Shown piece by piece: positions 15,277 through 23,413 of a stretch of DNA of 35,503 nucleotides. Every line of letters starts with the position of its first letter. Position 1 is the first letter of the stretch. The notes below the pieces were generated by a model. It saw nothing but the letters and a program-made list of their open reading frames with translations, ran no database searches and was not told the DNA's origin. A program made the position numbers and the translations under genes. This stretch comes from a virus. The stretch lies in IMG/VR virus record IMGVR_UViG_3300017917_002471, positions 1 through 35,503 of that record, one strand, 5' to 3'.

Positions 15277-15801
15277 ATGGATATAGATTCTTTTTACCAA
15301 GATGGTGATATGTCATTCGGAATGGATGGCCGTATAAATTTTGCAGATGAGTTTGCATACGCACGTGGCTCTGAAGGGCCAAGTCGTGCTGACCAAGTGG
15401 CTCAGTGGTATCCAATCTCTGATGATTGTGTGGCTATAGAGAATAGTCTTGCAAGCATTGAAGCCGAAATCGCCAATAACGCATCTAAAATCGCCAACAC
15501 CAAGACTAAAAAGGGAGAAAAGCGTGTTTTGAATGATTACAATAACATTTTGACCTCGCACAAGAAGAAGTTGGAGGATAAGTTCAGAACTATGAACTGC
15601 AAAGTGTTGAAGCAACAAGCAGAAGACCAATCGTTCCTTTCTCAGTTGTCAAAATCTGTTGGAGCAAGTGCTCAAGCCGCAACTGGTGGAGCAGCAGGTT
15701 CTGGTAGCGGAAGTAAAACTATGAACTATGTACTGTATGCATTGGGAGGCCTTGCCCTTGTTGGTGTTGCAGTGGTAGTTGTTAAAAAATTGAAAGGATA
15801 A
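15277..15801 (+). CDS. Coiled-coil membrane protein with acidic N-terminal tail
   Basis: A 174-residue protein. The tail MDIDSFYQDGDMSFGMDG and the following INFADEFAYARG echo the acidic Phe-rich tails of the capsid candidate and the 10105 gene. Residues about 50-115 form a charged coiled coil (SLASIEAEIANNASKIANT) with two Cys. A Gly/Ser-rich linker precedes a membrane helix at about 150-169 and a basic end. ATG 15277 is chosen; an extension to 15202 would overlap the preceding gene deeply. Function unknown. Confidence 0.62.
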   Translation: MDIDSFYQDGDMSFGMDGRINFADEFAYARGSEGPSRADQVAQWYPISDDCVAIENSLASIEAEIANNASKIANTKTKKGEKRVLNDYNNILTSHKKKLEDKFRTMNCKVLKQQAEDQSFLSQLSKSVGASAQAATGGAAGSGSGSKTMNYVLYALGGLALVGVAVVVVKKLKG

Positions 15802-15805
15802 TTAG

Positions 15806-16417
15806 ATGCAATACATCAATTCTAACCTCGGTATTCCTGTTTTGCCAAAGTTCGCTGATATGATGAGCCTTAATTCTTATGCTAACGCCAGTGGTGATAG
15901 CGTAAGTTCTTTGGAAAGTAAGATTGCCTCTTTGGAAAAAGAAATCAATTCTCTGCAAGTAAAGAAGCAGAAAGAAGAAGTGAAGTTAGCCAGCGAGCAA
16001 GACAAAAAGCAAAAAGGATACGGCAAATTGGCTACTGCAAGATTCAAGCAGGGTGAGAGAGAGATTCGTCAAGCGAATGTTGCTATCAACCAAGCACAGG
16101 CAGAAATCAAAAGCCTTGATAACAAAATCAAGTTGTTGTCTATTGATTTGGGTGATTTACAGAACCGTTTGAAGTCGGTAGGTGCATCTTTGCCTGCTAC
16201 TCCATCTACGCCTAAGCCTGCAACACCGTCAGCCCCTGTAATTGATGGGGGTGTGCCAAGTGCAGGGCTTGCTCCTTTGCCCGATGCTGGTACTACACCA
16301 CAAGATTCAGCAACTGGAACAACCAAGAAACCTAATTGGGCATTAATTGCTGGTGTTGGGTTTGTGAGTTATCTTGCGTTGACAATCTTTGTAAACAAAG
16401 TGATTAAGCCACAATAA
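15806..16417 (+). CDS. Long coiled-coil protein with C-terminal membrane anchor
   Basis: A 203-residue protein. Residues about 30-122 are a continuous coiled coil (SLESKIASLEKEINSLQVKK onwards). A Pro/Ala/Ser linker (PATPSTPKPATPSAP) follows, then a membrane helix at about 178-197. The N-terminus has NSYANASGD, resembling the acidic tails of other proteins here. It lies 4 bases after another coiled-coil membrane protein, so the two may pair. A tether or vertex-stabilising role is plausible. Confidence 0.62.
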   Translation: MQYINSNLGIPVLPKFADMMSLNSYANASGDSVSSLESKIASLEKEINSLQVKKQKEEVKLASEQDKKQKGYGKLATARFKQGEREIRQANVAINQAQAEIKSLDNKIKLLSIDLGDLQNRLKSVGASLPATPSTPKPATPSAPVIDGGVPSAGLAPLPDAGTTPQDSATGTTKKPNWALIAGVGFVSYLALTIFVNKVIKPQ

Positions 16418-16418
16418 G

Positions 16419-16925
16419 ATGAAAGCAAAAAATATATTACTGTTCACAGGTGCTACGTTGGCAGGTGCTACGTTGCTTCGCTATTTATACAAGAACGTGG
16501 TTCTGGCTAAGAACTGGGATTACTCAGTTGATTCTTTTCAGTGGGTGGGCATATCTGCTACCTCTTTGAAGTTCAACACGTATTTCTCTATCATCAACAA
16601 GAGTGCATTTAAGGCAGTTGTTAAGGATATTGATATCACGGTGGTATCTAACGGCAAGAAACTCGCTAACATCGTTCAAGCAGGGCCTTATACCGTATTG
16701 GCAGATGGCAAGACAAGCATATTTGTTACGATTGACGTGATGCCCGATAAAATTTACGAGAACTGGAGAACCTTGCTCGCTCAGTTGATTGCTACCAAGG
16801 ACATTGAATTGAACTTTGTAGGTCAGATGAAGTTGCAAACGCCATTCGGATTTGTTAAAGTTCCTATCCAATTCTCAAACACTGGTAAAAACCTATATAA
16901 TCTGTATAAGGAGTATTACCCCTAA
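16419..16925 (+). CDS. Membrane-anchored LEA14/WHy-like protein
   Basis: A 168-residue protein. A membrane helix at about 5-22 precedes one beta-rich domain, residues 35-160: KFNTYFSIINKSAFKAVVKD, IDITVVSNGKKLANI, then GKTSIFVTIDVMP. This layout matches the water-stress/LEA_2 fold, an immunoglobulin-like sandwich known in bacterial and phage membrane proteins. A similar fold occurs in small membrane proteins of other Bacteroidota phages, to my recollection. It is the last gene of the gapless array. Its role is unknown. Confidence 0.6.
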   Translation: MKAKNILLFTGATLAGATLLRYLYKNVVLAKNWDYSVDSFQWVGISATSLKFNTYFSIINKSAFKAVVKDIDITVVSNGKKLANIVQAGPYTVLADGKTSIFVTIDVMPDKIYENWRTLLAQLIATKDIELNFVGQMKLQTPFGFVKVPIQFSNTGKNLYNLYKEYYP

Positions 16926-16930
16926 ATCAT

Positions 16931-16938
16931 TATTTTTG
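16931..16938 (+). promoter_or_regulatory. Possible -7 box before 16960
   Basis: TATTTTTG fits TAnnTTTG and lies 21 bases before ATG 16960, in the first real gap after the membrane-protein array. No clear -33 TTTG is seen upstream. Confidence 0.35.
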
Positions 16939-16959
16939 TATTGAACAATATACAAAACA

Positions 16960-17364
16960 ATGATAGCAGAATTATTTTTAGGACAAATCAAATCAGACTT
17001 TCACAAGGGGTTAAGCAAATTGGCAAAGGCTCAAGATGTAAGCGTTGATGATGTACAAGTAAAGATTCAGATTTCTAATGAAGAACAAGGACTTTCTTAC
17101 TCTGTTTACCGCAAGTGGAAACTCGCAAAAGAGAAAAGCACGTTTAAGGAAATTATGGGAATCGGACTGGACGTATTTGGAAAAGAAGCCACATTATCAC
17201 CTGTCATTTACGAATTGCTACTTAAGAAAATTACGCAGTATGAAGCCGACCCATACACCTTTTCCGCATTTCTATTTGAGCGTAACAAGCAAATCTGTGT
17301 TGCCTTTCAGAATGGTGACAAATTTGAGAAACCCTGCTTGTTAAGCGACCTTTTTGAGACTTAA
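16960..17364 (+). CDS. Uncharacterised 134-residue soluble protein
   Basis: No membrane helix. The N-terminal half is helical (IKSDFHKGLSKLAKAQDVSV), and the middle has YSVYRKWKLAKEKSTFKEIMG. The C-terminal half is beta-like and ends DGDKFEKPCLLSD-like (the actual run is NGDKFEKPCLLSDLF). It may be transcribed from its own weak promoter and precedes the second spike by 19 bases. It could be a spike chaperone or attachment factor, but nothing in the sequence shows this. Confidence 0.6.
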   Translation: MIAELFLGQIKSDFHKGLSKLAKAQDVSVDDVQVKIQISNEEQGLSYSVYRKWKLAKEKSTFKEIMGIGLDVFGKEATLSPVIYELLLKKITQYEADPYTFSAFLFERNKQICVAFQNGDKFEKPCLLSDLFET

Positions 17365-17383
17365 ATAATTAAAAAATATAAAA

Positions 17384-19894
17384 ATGACTGTTACTAAATC
17401 TAACCAGAATAATCTTACATCACCAGACGGCAATAGTCTTGCAGTATTTGTTGATATCAACGACAACACATTAAAAATTAAAGACATTAATGGTAACGTT
17501 GAGAATATGGCAAACTACTTGCCCGATATGCCATTGCCTACGGGGGTTTTGGAATTAGAGGGTGGCGTTGCGATGAGCAGTACCTTGACAAAGGTTGCTG
17601 ACCAAAATGGCAATACCAGTCCTTTAGAGTTGTCTACAACAAGTATTACTTCCAGAGGTGGTGGAAGTGTAGTTAATAACACTGCATTCGGTGTGGATGC
17701 TTTAATTAGCAACAACGCAGGGGTGTTGGGGAATACGGCCTTTGGTGCGTTAGCGTTGCGAGCAAATACAACGGGGCAATTCAATACTGGTTTTGGTAAT
17801 GGTGCGTTGTACTCAAACGTTGATGGAACTGATAACACAGGTATTGGTAACGCTGCACTGTTCTACAATTCATCTGGCGATTACAACACAGGTATTGGTG
17901 CTTCTGCTTTGCTTACAAATACAACAGGAAACAACAATACAAGCGTAGGTTATAGGGCTTTGTATGCTAACTCTTCGGGTTCGGGCAACACCTCTGTCGG
18001 AACTCAAGCGATGGAATTAAATTCTACGGGTACTGGCAATTCCGCATTTGGATATTTGGCTTTGCAGAACAACACCAACTCAAACAACACCGCTTTGGGT
18101 TACAGAGCGTTACGAGCCAACACAAGCGGAACTTACAACGTGGGTGTTGGTGTGGATGCTTTGTTAAGTAATACTACAGGTATAAACAATACTGTGGTAG
18201 GTGGATTAAGTGGTAATTTTAACGTTTCGGGTAATCAAAACGTTTCTTTGGGCTATGCTTCTTTATATCTAAATTCAACAGGTTCAAACAATGTAGCGTT
18301 AGGTGCTTTTGCATTGAACAATAACAATGCAAATAATAACGTAGCAGTTGGTTCTTTGGCTTTACAAGTAAACACAGCAGGCAATAATACAGCAGTTGGT
18401 TTTGAAGCCGCAACCACCAACACAAGCGGAACGGGTATCACCGCTATAGGTTATCAAGCGTTACGATTAAGTACGGGCAATAATAATACCGCTTTAGGAA
18501 GCGTTGTTTTGACCGCAAATACTACGGGAACAGGAAACGTTGCAGTTGGGAACTCCGCATTAACAGGAAATCAAACAGGAAACACAAACACGGCTATAGG
18601 TTCTTTTTCTTTGCAGTTAAATGTAAGTGGTTCTAATAACGTTGCTGTCGGTAGAAACACATTGACTAACAACACCGCATCTAACAATACCGCTATAGGA
18701 TTTGAGGCGTCAAACGCTAACACAAGCGGAACAGAAAATACTGCTGTAGGATATCTTGCAGGTCGTTCAAATACTACATCAAATAACAATACGGCTATTG
18801 GTTCTTACGCAGGTTATTCTACGACCACAGGTGCAAACAACACATCTTTAGGTAGGAACACGCTTTTTGCGAATCAAACAGGCTCTTCAAACACCGCTTT
18901 AGGTGTAAATGCTTTGTCTGCCAACACCGCCTCCAACAACGTAGCCGTAGGTTTTGAAGCAGCAACTACCAACACAAGCGGAACGGGTATTACTGCTATA
19001 GGTTATCAAGCGTTGAGGGTTAGTACGGGTAGTAATAATACTGCGTTAGGAAACCAAGCGTTAGTAGCAAACACCACAGCATCAAATAACGTAGCAGTAG
19101 GATTTTCTGCATTATTGCAATGTACTACAGGTGCTACTAATACCGCAGTAGGTACAAACGCTTTGTTAGGAAATACAACAGGAAGCAATAACGTAGCAGT
19201 GGGTACTTCTGCTATGATATTAAATTCAGCATCTAACAACACCGCTGTAGGTGTAGACGCTGCACGTACCAACACCTCAGGCACAGGCATAACTGCAATA
19301 GGGTATCAGGCGTTGACTGCGAGTACGGGTAATAATAATACTGCTGTAGGATTTCAAGCAGGTGTACTGATTAACATAGGAGTAAATAATACGGCTTTAG
19401 GTGCAAACGCTTTAGGTAATAATACAAGTGCAGGTTCTAATACTGCTATAGGTCGTTCTGCATTGCTTTCTAATTCTACTGGATTTGGTAATACTGCGGT
19501 AGGTGCAGAAGCCGCACAATCAAGTTCTACGGCAACAGGTATAGTCGCTGTAGGTTTTCAAGCGTTAAGTGCAAATACAGGTGTTAATAATACTGCTGTT
19601 GGTTATCAAGCAGGTAACGCAGTTAACACAGGGGTTAATAACACTTTTGTTGGATACATAGCAGGTAATGGAAGTAACGCAAACAATGTAACGGCGATTG
19701 GCAGAAACTCTACATCCACATTTGATGGATGTCTTGTTTTGGGTATGAACGCTGCCGCTACAGGAGTTAACCAATTTGTAGTAGGTAGTGCTTCTGTTAA
19801 CGCAGGTGCTATTACTACAGAAGCGGTAGTATCTGACAGAACTTGGTCAGTAATCATCAATGGCACTGCTTATAAAATTTTATTAAAGGCATAA
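17384..19894 (+). CDS. Second repeat spike protein with YadA-head-like repeats
   Basis: An 836-residue protein. Residues 1-50 (NNLTSPDGNSLAVFVDIND, then LKIKDINGNVENM) are shared with the truncated spike at 35001, and residues about 65-105 with the N-terminal part of the spike at 743. Residues about 105-770 are several dozen NTAxGxxALxxNTTGxxN-type repeats, as in trimeric YadA heads. The final 70 residues (NQFVVGS, then TWSVIINGTAYKILL) match the 743 spike. An N-terminal virion anchor, a repetitive shaft and a conserved C-terminal tip or trimerisation region is the likely architecture. Confidence 0.8.
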   Translation: MTVTKSNQNNLTSPDGNSLAVFVDINDNTLKIKDINGNVENMANYLPDMPLPTGVLELEGGVAMSSTLTKVADQNGNTSPLELSTTSITSRGGGSVVNNTAFGVDALISNNAGVLGNTAFGALALRANTTGQFNTGFGNGALYSNVDGTDNTGIGNAALFYNSSGDYNTGIGASALLTNTTGNNNTSVGYRALYANSSGSGNTSVGTQAMELNSTGTGNSAFGYLALQNNTNSNNTALGYRALRANTSGTYNVGVGVDALLSNTTGINNTVVGGLSGNFNVSGNQNVSLGYASLYLNSTGSNNVALGAFALNNNNANNNVAVGSLALQVNTAGNNTAVGFEAATTNTSGTGITAIGYQALRLSTGNNNTALGSVVLTANTTGTGNVAVGNSALTGNQTGNTNTAIGSFSLQLNVSGSNNVAVGRNTLTNNTASNNTAIGFEASNANTSGTENTAVGYLAGRSNTTSNNNTAIGSYAGYSTTTGANNTSLGRNTLFANQTGSSNTALGVNALSANTASNNVAVGFEAATTNTSGTGITAIGYQALRVSTGSNNTALGNQALVANTTASNNVAVGFSALLQCTTGATNTAVGTNALLGNTTGSNNVAVGTSAMILNSASNNTAVGVDAARTNTSGTGITAIGYQALTASTGNNNTAVGFQAGVLINIGVNNTALGANALGNNTSAGSNTAIGRSALLSNSTGFGNTAVGAEAAQSSSTATGIVAVGFQALSANTGVNNTAVGYQAGNAVNTGVNNTFVGYIAGNGSNANNVTAIGRNSTSTFDGCLVLGMNAAATGVNQFVVGSASVNAGAITTEAVVSDRTWSVIINGTAYKILLKA

Positions 19895-19913
19895 TTTAAC
19901 TAAATTCGCATAT

Positions 19914-20252
19914 ATGACAACTTTTAATTGGAAAGTAACACAACTCCTCACCGAAACTATCGCAGGGGAGCAAAACTATGTAGTTATCGCTAACTACGAA
20001 GTAACGGGCGTTGATGGACAATATACCTCATCAATTCAAGATTCTGCAAGATTCTCCACCGACAAGGTAACTCCATTCATTCCTTACGAGGATTTGACTA
20101 ACGACATTGTGGTAGGATGGATTCAAGAAACGTTGGGTGTTGATGGCGTAGCCAACTACGAAGCCTCTATTCAAGGGCAAATTGATTCTCAAATCAATCC
20201 TCCCGTAACTCCAGAAGTTACGCCACTACCTTGGTCAGCCACCTCAAATTAA
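19914..20252 (+). CDS. Small phage protein adjacent to spike (DUF7936-like)
   Basis: A 112-residue protein. TTFNWKVTQL at the start, FIPYEDLTNDIVVGWIQETLG in the middle and INPPVTPEVTPLPW at the end follow the layout of a small phage family (MTTFNW...PF.PY.DLT...VLGWV...NPP...PLPW) that I associate with DUF7936, often next to tail-fibre genes. No membrane helix is present. It starts 19 bases after the second spike. In the family the role is not established; its position argues for spike assembly or a surface component. Confidence 0.6.
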   Translation: MTTFNWKVTQLLTETIAGEQNYVVIANYEVTGVDGQYTSSIQDSARFSTDKVTPFIPYEDLTNDIVVGWIQETLGVDGVANYEASIQGQIDSQINPPVTPEVTPLPWSATSN

Positions 20253-20284
20253 ACTGAATAAAAAACAATTTTAATGAAAAAAAT

Positions 20285-20515
20285 ATGAACAACACAATGA
20301 ACTCACCACTTGCTAAGCAAGTAATTAAAGAAGCACTGAACGTTGCCATCTCAAGAGGATGCTTTGGTTTAGTTGAGACCACTAACATCGTTAAGGCCTT
20401 GGATTTTATGGATAGCCAGCCCGATGTTGAATTTGGCTTAATTGAGCAAGTTGGTCAAGAGCAGCCTGCCGTTACCGAGGAAGTTCCCACAGAACGTCCT
20501 GCTTCTAAAAAGTAA
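20285..20515 (+). CDS. Uncharacterised 76-residue protein
   Basis: The N-terminal 55 residues are helical (AKQVIKEALNVAISRGCFGL; IVKALDFMDSQPDVEF), and the last 20 are Glu/Pro-rich and disordered. It has no membrane helix. It lies between the DUF7936-like gene and the SGNH hydrolase with gaps of 32 and 15 bases. Function unknown. Confidence 0.55.
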   Translation: MNNTMNSPLAKQVIKEALNVAISRGCFGLVETTNIVKALDFMDSQPDVEFGLIEQVGQEQPAVTEEVPTERPASKK

Positions 20516-20530
20516 ACGAATTTGACAACT

Positions 20531-21196
20531 ATGATTTGGATATTGGGTTTATGGACAACTTTGCTGGGTGCAAAAAAGGCATCTCCAGAACCTAAGCCTG
20601 TATCTAAAAAACAGGTTGCTAAACTACCATCAAAGGGTAAATCCGCAGTGTTTGTAGGTGATAGCCACACCGTTGCCAGCCCCTCGTGGGCTGAAGCGAT
20701 TAAGGCTAAGTTCGGGTTGGGTAGTATCGCAAAGGTAGCCAGCAATGGAAAAACTACATCTTGGATGCTAACCAACCTGCAAACCTACCTCAGTAAGAAC
20801 AAAGCCCCCGATTACATTTTTATCTGGGGTGGTACTAATGATGCTTACGGAAATACCAAGATTGATGACATTACAAAAAACATTCAATCAATGGTGACTT
20901 TGGGCAAGAGTAAAGGCTCAAAGGTTATTGTTGTACAGGGGTATGCCCCTTACAATGTTTCGTACAATTACGATTTGACCAAGATGTACAAAGGTGCAAC
21001 ACAGACATCGTTGTTATCTGGTCGTAATCGTTTGATTGAATTGCAAAAGAACAATCAGTCAAAGATTAAGAATGCAGACGTTATCGTTGCTCCTTACGCT
21101 AATTTCAAGCGTACAGATAGCACAGACGGTATTCATTTGAAAATGCCCAATTACAAGATATTGGGAGAGTATATCGGTAGTCAAGTATTCTCATAA
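20531..21196 (+). CDS. SGNH/GDSL-family hydrolase with N-terminal hydrophobic segment
   Basis: A 221-residue protein. A short hydrophobic N-terminus (IWILGLWTTLLG) is followed by a Lys/Pro linker and the SGNH blocks: G43-D44-S45-H46 with nucleophile Ser45, Gly73 in block II, G101-TND104 with Asn103 in block III, and D199-GIH202 carrying the catalytic Asp and His. Family members are esterases acting on acetylated sugars, peptidoglycan or lipids. Here a virion-bound deacetylase or esterase acting on host surface polysaccharide is likely. ATG 20531 is preferred to TTG 20522. It overlaps the next gene by one base. Confidence 0.8.
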   Translation: MIWILGLWTTLLGAKKASPEPKPVSKKQVAKLPSKGKSAVFVGDSHTVASPSWAEAIKAKFGLGSIAKVASNGKTTSWMLTNLQTYLSKNKAPDYIFIWGGTNDAYGNTKIDDITKNIQSMVTLGKSKGSKVIVVQGYAPYNVSYNYDLTKMYKGATQTSLLSGRNRLIELQKNNQSKIKNADVIVAPYANFKRTDSTDGIHLKMPNYKILGEYIGSQVFS

Positions 21197-21537
21197 TGGC
21201 AATTCCATTAATCATAGGGGTAGCAGTAGCGGCTTATAGTGTTGCTAAAGGGGCTTCTGATAAGAAGAAGGCCAGAGATAAGTATTACTACCAAGCACAG
21301 AGCGATTTGTTAAAGCAACGCAGCAATGCGGTGAATCAAACCGAGCAACAACGCCAAGAGGCGTTAAAATCTATTGCAAAGCAGTATGCTGTAAACGCAA
21401 TAAACGAAAACCTGTCCGTGCAACAGCAAGCACAAGAGATGGCAGACCAAAAAGTAAAAAGAGACCAGACCATTGCAATTGCAGGCATTTCAGTGGCGGT
21501 TATTTTTATCATTGTAGAACTAATAAGAACGAAATAA
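21196..21537 (+). CDS. Membrane protein with coiled coil between two helices
   Basis: A 113-residue protein. A short hydrophobic N-terminus (about 3-18) and a C-terminal membrane helix (about 90-109) flank a Gln/Lys/Glu-rich helical region (SDLLKQRSNAVNQTEQQRQE). It starts on the last base of the SGNH gene stop and is followed after one base by another gene. This protein and the next share Gln-rich helical cores and C-terminal helices. Function unknown. Confidence 0.6.
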   Translation: MAIPLIIGVAVAAYSVAKGASDKKKARDKYYYQAQSDLLKQRSNAVNQTEQQRQEALKSIAKQYAVNAINENLSVQQQAQEMADQKVKRDQTIAIAGISVAVIFIIVELIRTK

Positions 21538-21538
21538 T

Positions 21539-21898
21539 ATGATGTACTTTAATCAGACAGGGGGAGCAGAATCAGTTGCCACAGGAGCAAGCAAAGCGAA
21601 CCCATACATAGAAGCAGGTAAAATCATCGGTGAATTGACCGTTGGTGCAGTTGATGCTTCAAAGCGTAGGGCTATGGATTACAGTCTTTCTCAACAGCGT
21701 TTGGCTAATGAGTTAGGATTGGCAAAAACAGCCCAAGAGCAACAATTCAATTTGGGTAAGTTGAATATTCTTGCACAGGCTCAAGCAGGAGCATCTGGAA
21801 GCGGCAGCAAGGCCGATAATAGCAAATTGTATCTCGCTATTGGCGTGGGCGGTTTCGTTGTGCTGGGAACATTGATGTACGTCATCTTTAATAAATAA
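21539..21898 (+). CDS. C-terminally anchored membrane protein
   Basis: A 119-residue protein. An N-terminal Gly/Ala part (GGAESVATGASKANPY), a helical region (YSLSQQRLANELGLAKTAQE), a Gly/Ser linker and a membrane helix at about 96-116 are visible. The AGxxIGELTVGAVDA segment resembles amphipathic parts of phage internal membrane proteins. It is in the run of small membrane genes before the capsid paralogue. Function unknown. Confidence 0.6.
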   Translation: MMYFNQTGGAESVATGASKANPYIEAGKIIGELTVGAVDASKRRAMDYSLSQQRLANELGLAKTAQEQQFNLGKLNILAQAQAGASGSGSKADNSKLYLAIGVGGFVVLGTLMYVIFNK

Positions 21899-21900
21899 TT

Positions 21901-22212
21901 ATGCAGAGCAGAACTATTAACACGATTTTGGTTTCCTCAGCGGTTGTTTTAACACTTGCTGGGGTTTATACATTGTTCCGTAAAGGTGGAAGTCTTTTCG
22001 GTTTCGCAAAACGCATCGGTGGAGCAGTGGGGTTAAATGAAGAACCCACATCATCAACAAACCCTAAAGCACTATCTGACGAGTTTGTACAATCTGGTCT
22101 AGATAACGCCAATGCCTTGTTACAGAAGAAGCGTGCGATTTATGAAGCAAAATGGAAGAAGTCTGGCAGTAAGTTGTCATTCAAAGATTGGTATATTGAA
22201 AACGCAGTATGA
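21901..22212 (+). CDS. N-terminally anchored membrane protein ending in SFKDW
   Basis: A 103-residue protein. A membrane helix lies at about 8-26, then a basic Gly-rich segment, then a C-terminal helix with WKKSGSKLSFKDWYIENAV. SFKDW at 93-97 matches residues 16-20 of the 12120 gene, again preceded by a Lys-rich SG-x2-L. The motif lies at the free end, as expected for a docking peptide. Its end overlaps the next gene (ATGATG). Confidence 0.62.
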   Translation: MQSRTINTILVSSAVVLTLAGVYTLFRKGGSLFGFAKRIGGAVGLNEEPTSSTNPKALSDEFVQSGLDNANALLQKKRAIYEAKWKKSGSKLSFKDWYIENAV

Positions 22213-22535
22213 TGATTAACATTTCTACCCAAGCAAAAGAGGCTCTGATAGTGTTCGGTATCGCAGTTGCGGTACTTTATGTTACTACCCCAAAAGGAAA
22301 AGGCAGTTTGATACCTAAGCCCGATACAGCCCCTGCATCTGAGTTGGCTACCAAAGAGAATGCAATGATTGCATTGGATGCTTACATCAGTGCAACCAAA
22401 GCAGGTGAAACAAGTTCTAACTTGAACGCCCTAAATAATGAATTGGCATCACAGTACGGTTTGCGTGTTTACAAGCAGGGCGAAATCTTTGTTGCCCGTA
22501 ATTCATCTGGAACAGATATCTTGAAAGGAAAGTAA
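22209..22535 (+). CDS. N-terminally anchored membrane protein
   Basis: A 108-residue protein. A membrane helix at about 11-27 is followed by a Lys/Pro-rich linker and a small alpha/beta domain (NAMIALDAYISATKAGETSS, then YGLRVYKQGEIFVARNSSGT). It overlaps both neighbours, including the capsid paralogue by one base. Coupling to that gene suggests the two products are needed together. Confidence 0.58.
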   Translation: MMINISTQAKEALIVFGIAVAVLYVTTPKGKGSLIPKPDTAPASELATKENAMIALDAYISATKAGETSSNLNALNNELASQYGLRVYKQGEIFVARNSSGTDILKGK

Positions 22536-23407
22536 TGGGAACTATTGCTGCTGGATACGACAATTTTGGCTCACCGTGGTTAGAGGTAATCGCTGGTGGG
22601 CAAATCTCATATAATGTGATTCAGCAGAGTATCTCACAGGGATACCAGTATGGTGTGAATGGTCTTTATATGAAAGCCAACACTATCTCCCAGTTACTTG
22701 AAATCATCACCCTTGAAAAGAACAACCGCAGGGGTATTTTTGAATTAAAGGAGTTTGTTCCTATCGTTGACCCTTATCAGTTTGTTGCGGCTATTGAAAG
22801 CGATGTAGTTGATGCAAAACAGCACGAACAGTTGACCTTTGATGGCCGTCAAGTATTTGTAATGCCTATTCAAGCAGGAGAAACCGTTTTCTGTGTTTTC
22901 TCGCTGGAGGAACAGAGCACAAACAACTTGTTACGTGGGGCTACCAACTTTGAGACGTTGGAGTATTTTGATTACTTGGCTGATTTCCCTGATAGGGAGG
23001 ATGTAGCACCAACCCAAAGGGACATTCTCGTTCAGTTACAGGTTAAAAACAATAGCACGGCATTGGGAGTGCCTTTCCGTGGTAATGTATCACTGCTGGG
23101 TGGAGCACCAGATACTTATGCTCAGAGCGTGAATGCGAATGGTCTGTGGCAATGGAACTTTGTTTCATTAGAGCCATATGACATTTCCGCAGTACAGTTA
23201 TTTTACAAAAAAGTCACCGAAGTAAGTTATACATCAGTGACTGTTTATGGCAATTTTACTACTGCTCAGCAGATTGCTACTGCATTGAATGTTCAAACGG
23301 CATTGGGATTGTTTTGGGTGAGCACTGGTGGCTTAGGTCAACCTATTCTCCAAACCACCAATGATACCTTAGATTTCCAGAACTTAGTTTATACAGGAAC
23401 TCTGTAA
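22535..23407 (+). CDS. Capsid-protein paralogue with extra C-terminal domain
   Basis: A 290-residue protein. Residues 25-82 align with residues 105-162 of the candidate major capsid protein. Shared features are a Tyr-rich strand, the (N/G)QxLExI strand and the hallmark FVPIVDPYQF against FVPTIDPYQY. The N-terminal strands and acidic tail of the capsid protein are missing. Residues about 160-290 form a second beta-rich domain (DILVQLQVKNNSTALGVPFR, WQWNFVSLEPYDISAVQLFY). It could be a penton or minor capsid protein, or the larger partner in a two-protein capsid lattice. It is the last plus-strand gene before the convergent minus-strand block. Confidence 0.65.
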   Translation: MGTIAAGYDNFGSPWLEVIAGGQISYNVIQQSISQGYQYGVNGLYMKANTISQLLEIITLEKNNRRGIFELKEFVPIVDPYQFVAAIESDVVDAKQHEQLTFDGRQVFVMPIQAGETVFCVFSLEEQSTNNLLRGATNFETLEYFDYLADFPDREDVAPTQRDILVQLQVKNNSTALGVPFRGNVSLLGGAPDTYAQSVNANGLWQWNFVSLEPYDISAVQLFYKKVTEVSYTSVTVYGNFTTAQQIATALNVQTALGLFWVSTGGLGQPILQTTNDTLDFQNLVYTGTL

Positions 23408-23413
23408 ACTATT

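Noticed and set aside
15202-15801. 199-residue version starting at 15202
   Set aside because: The extra 25 residues are read from inside the preceding gene in another frame; ATG 15277 follows that gene's stop.
17384-19894. Diversity-generating retroelement acting on spike genes
   Set aside because: No reverse transcriptase gene or template repeat is visible in the window, and variation lies in whole repeat units, not at adenines of a C-terminal variable region.
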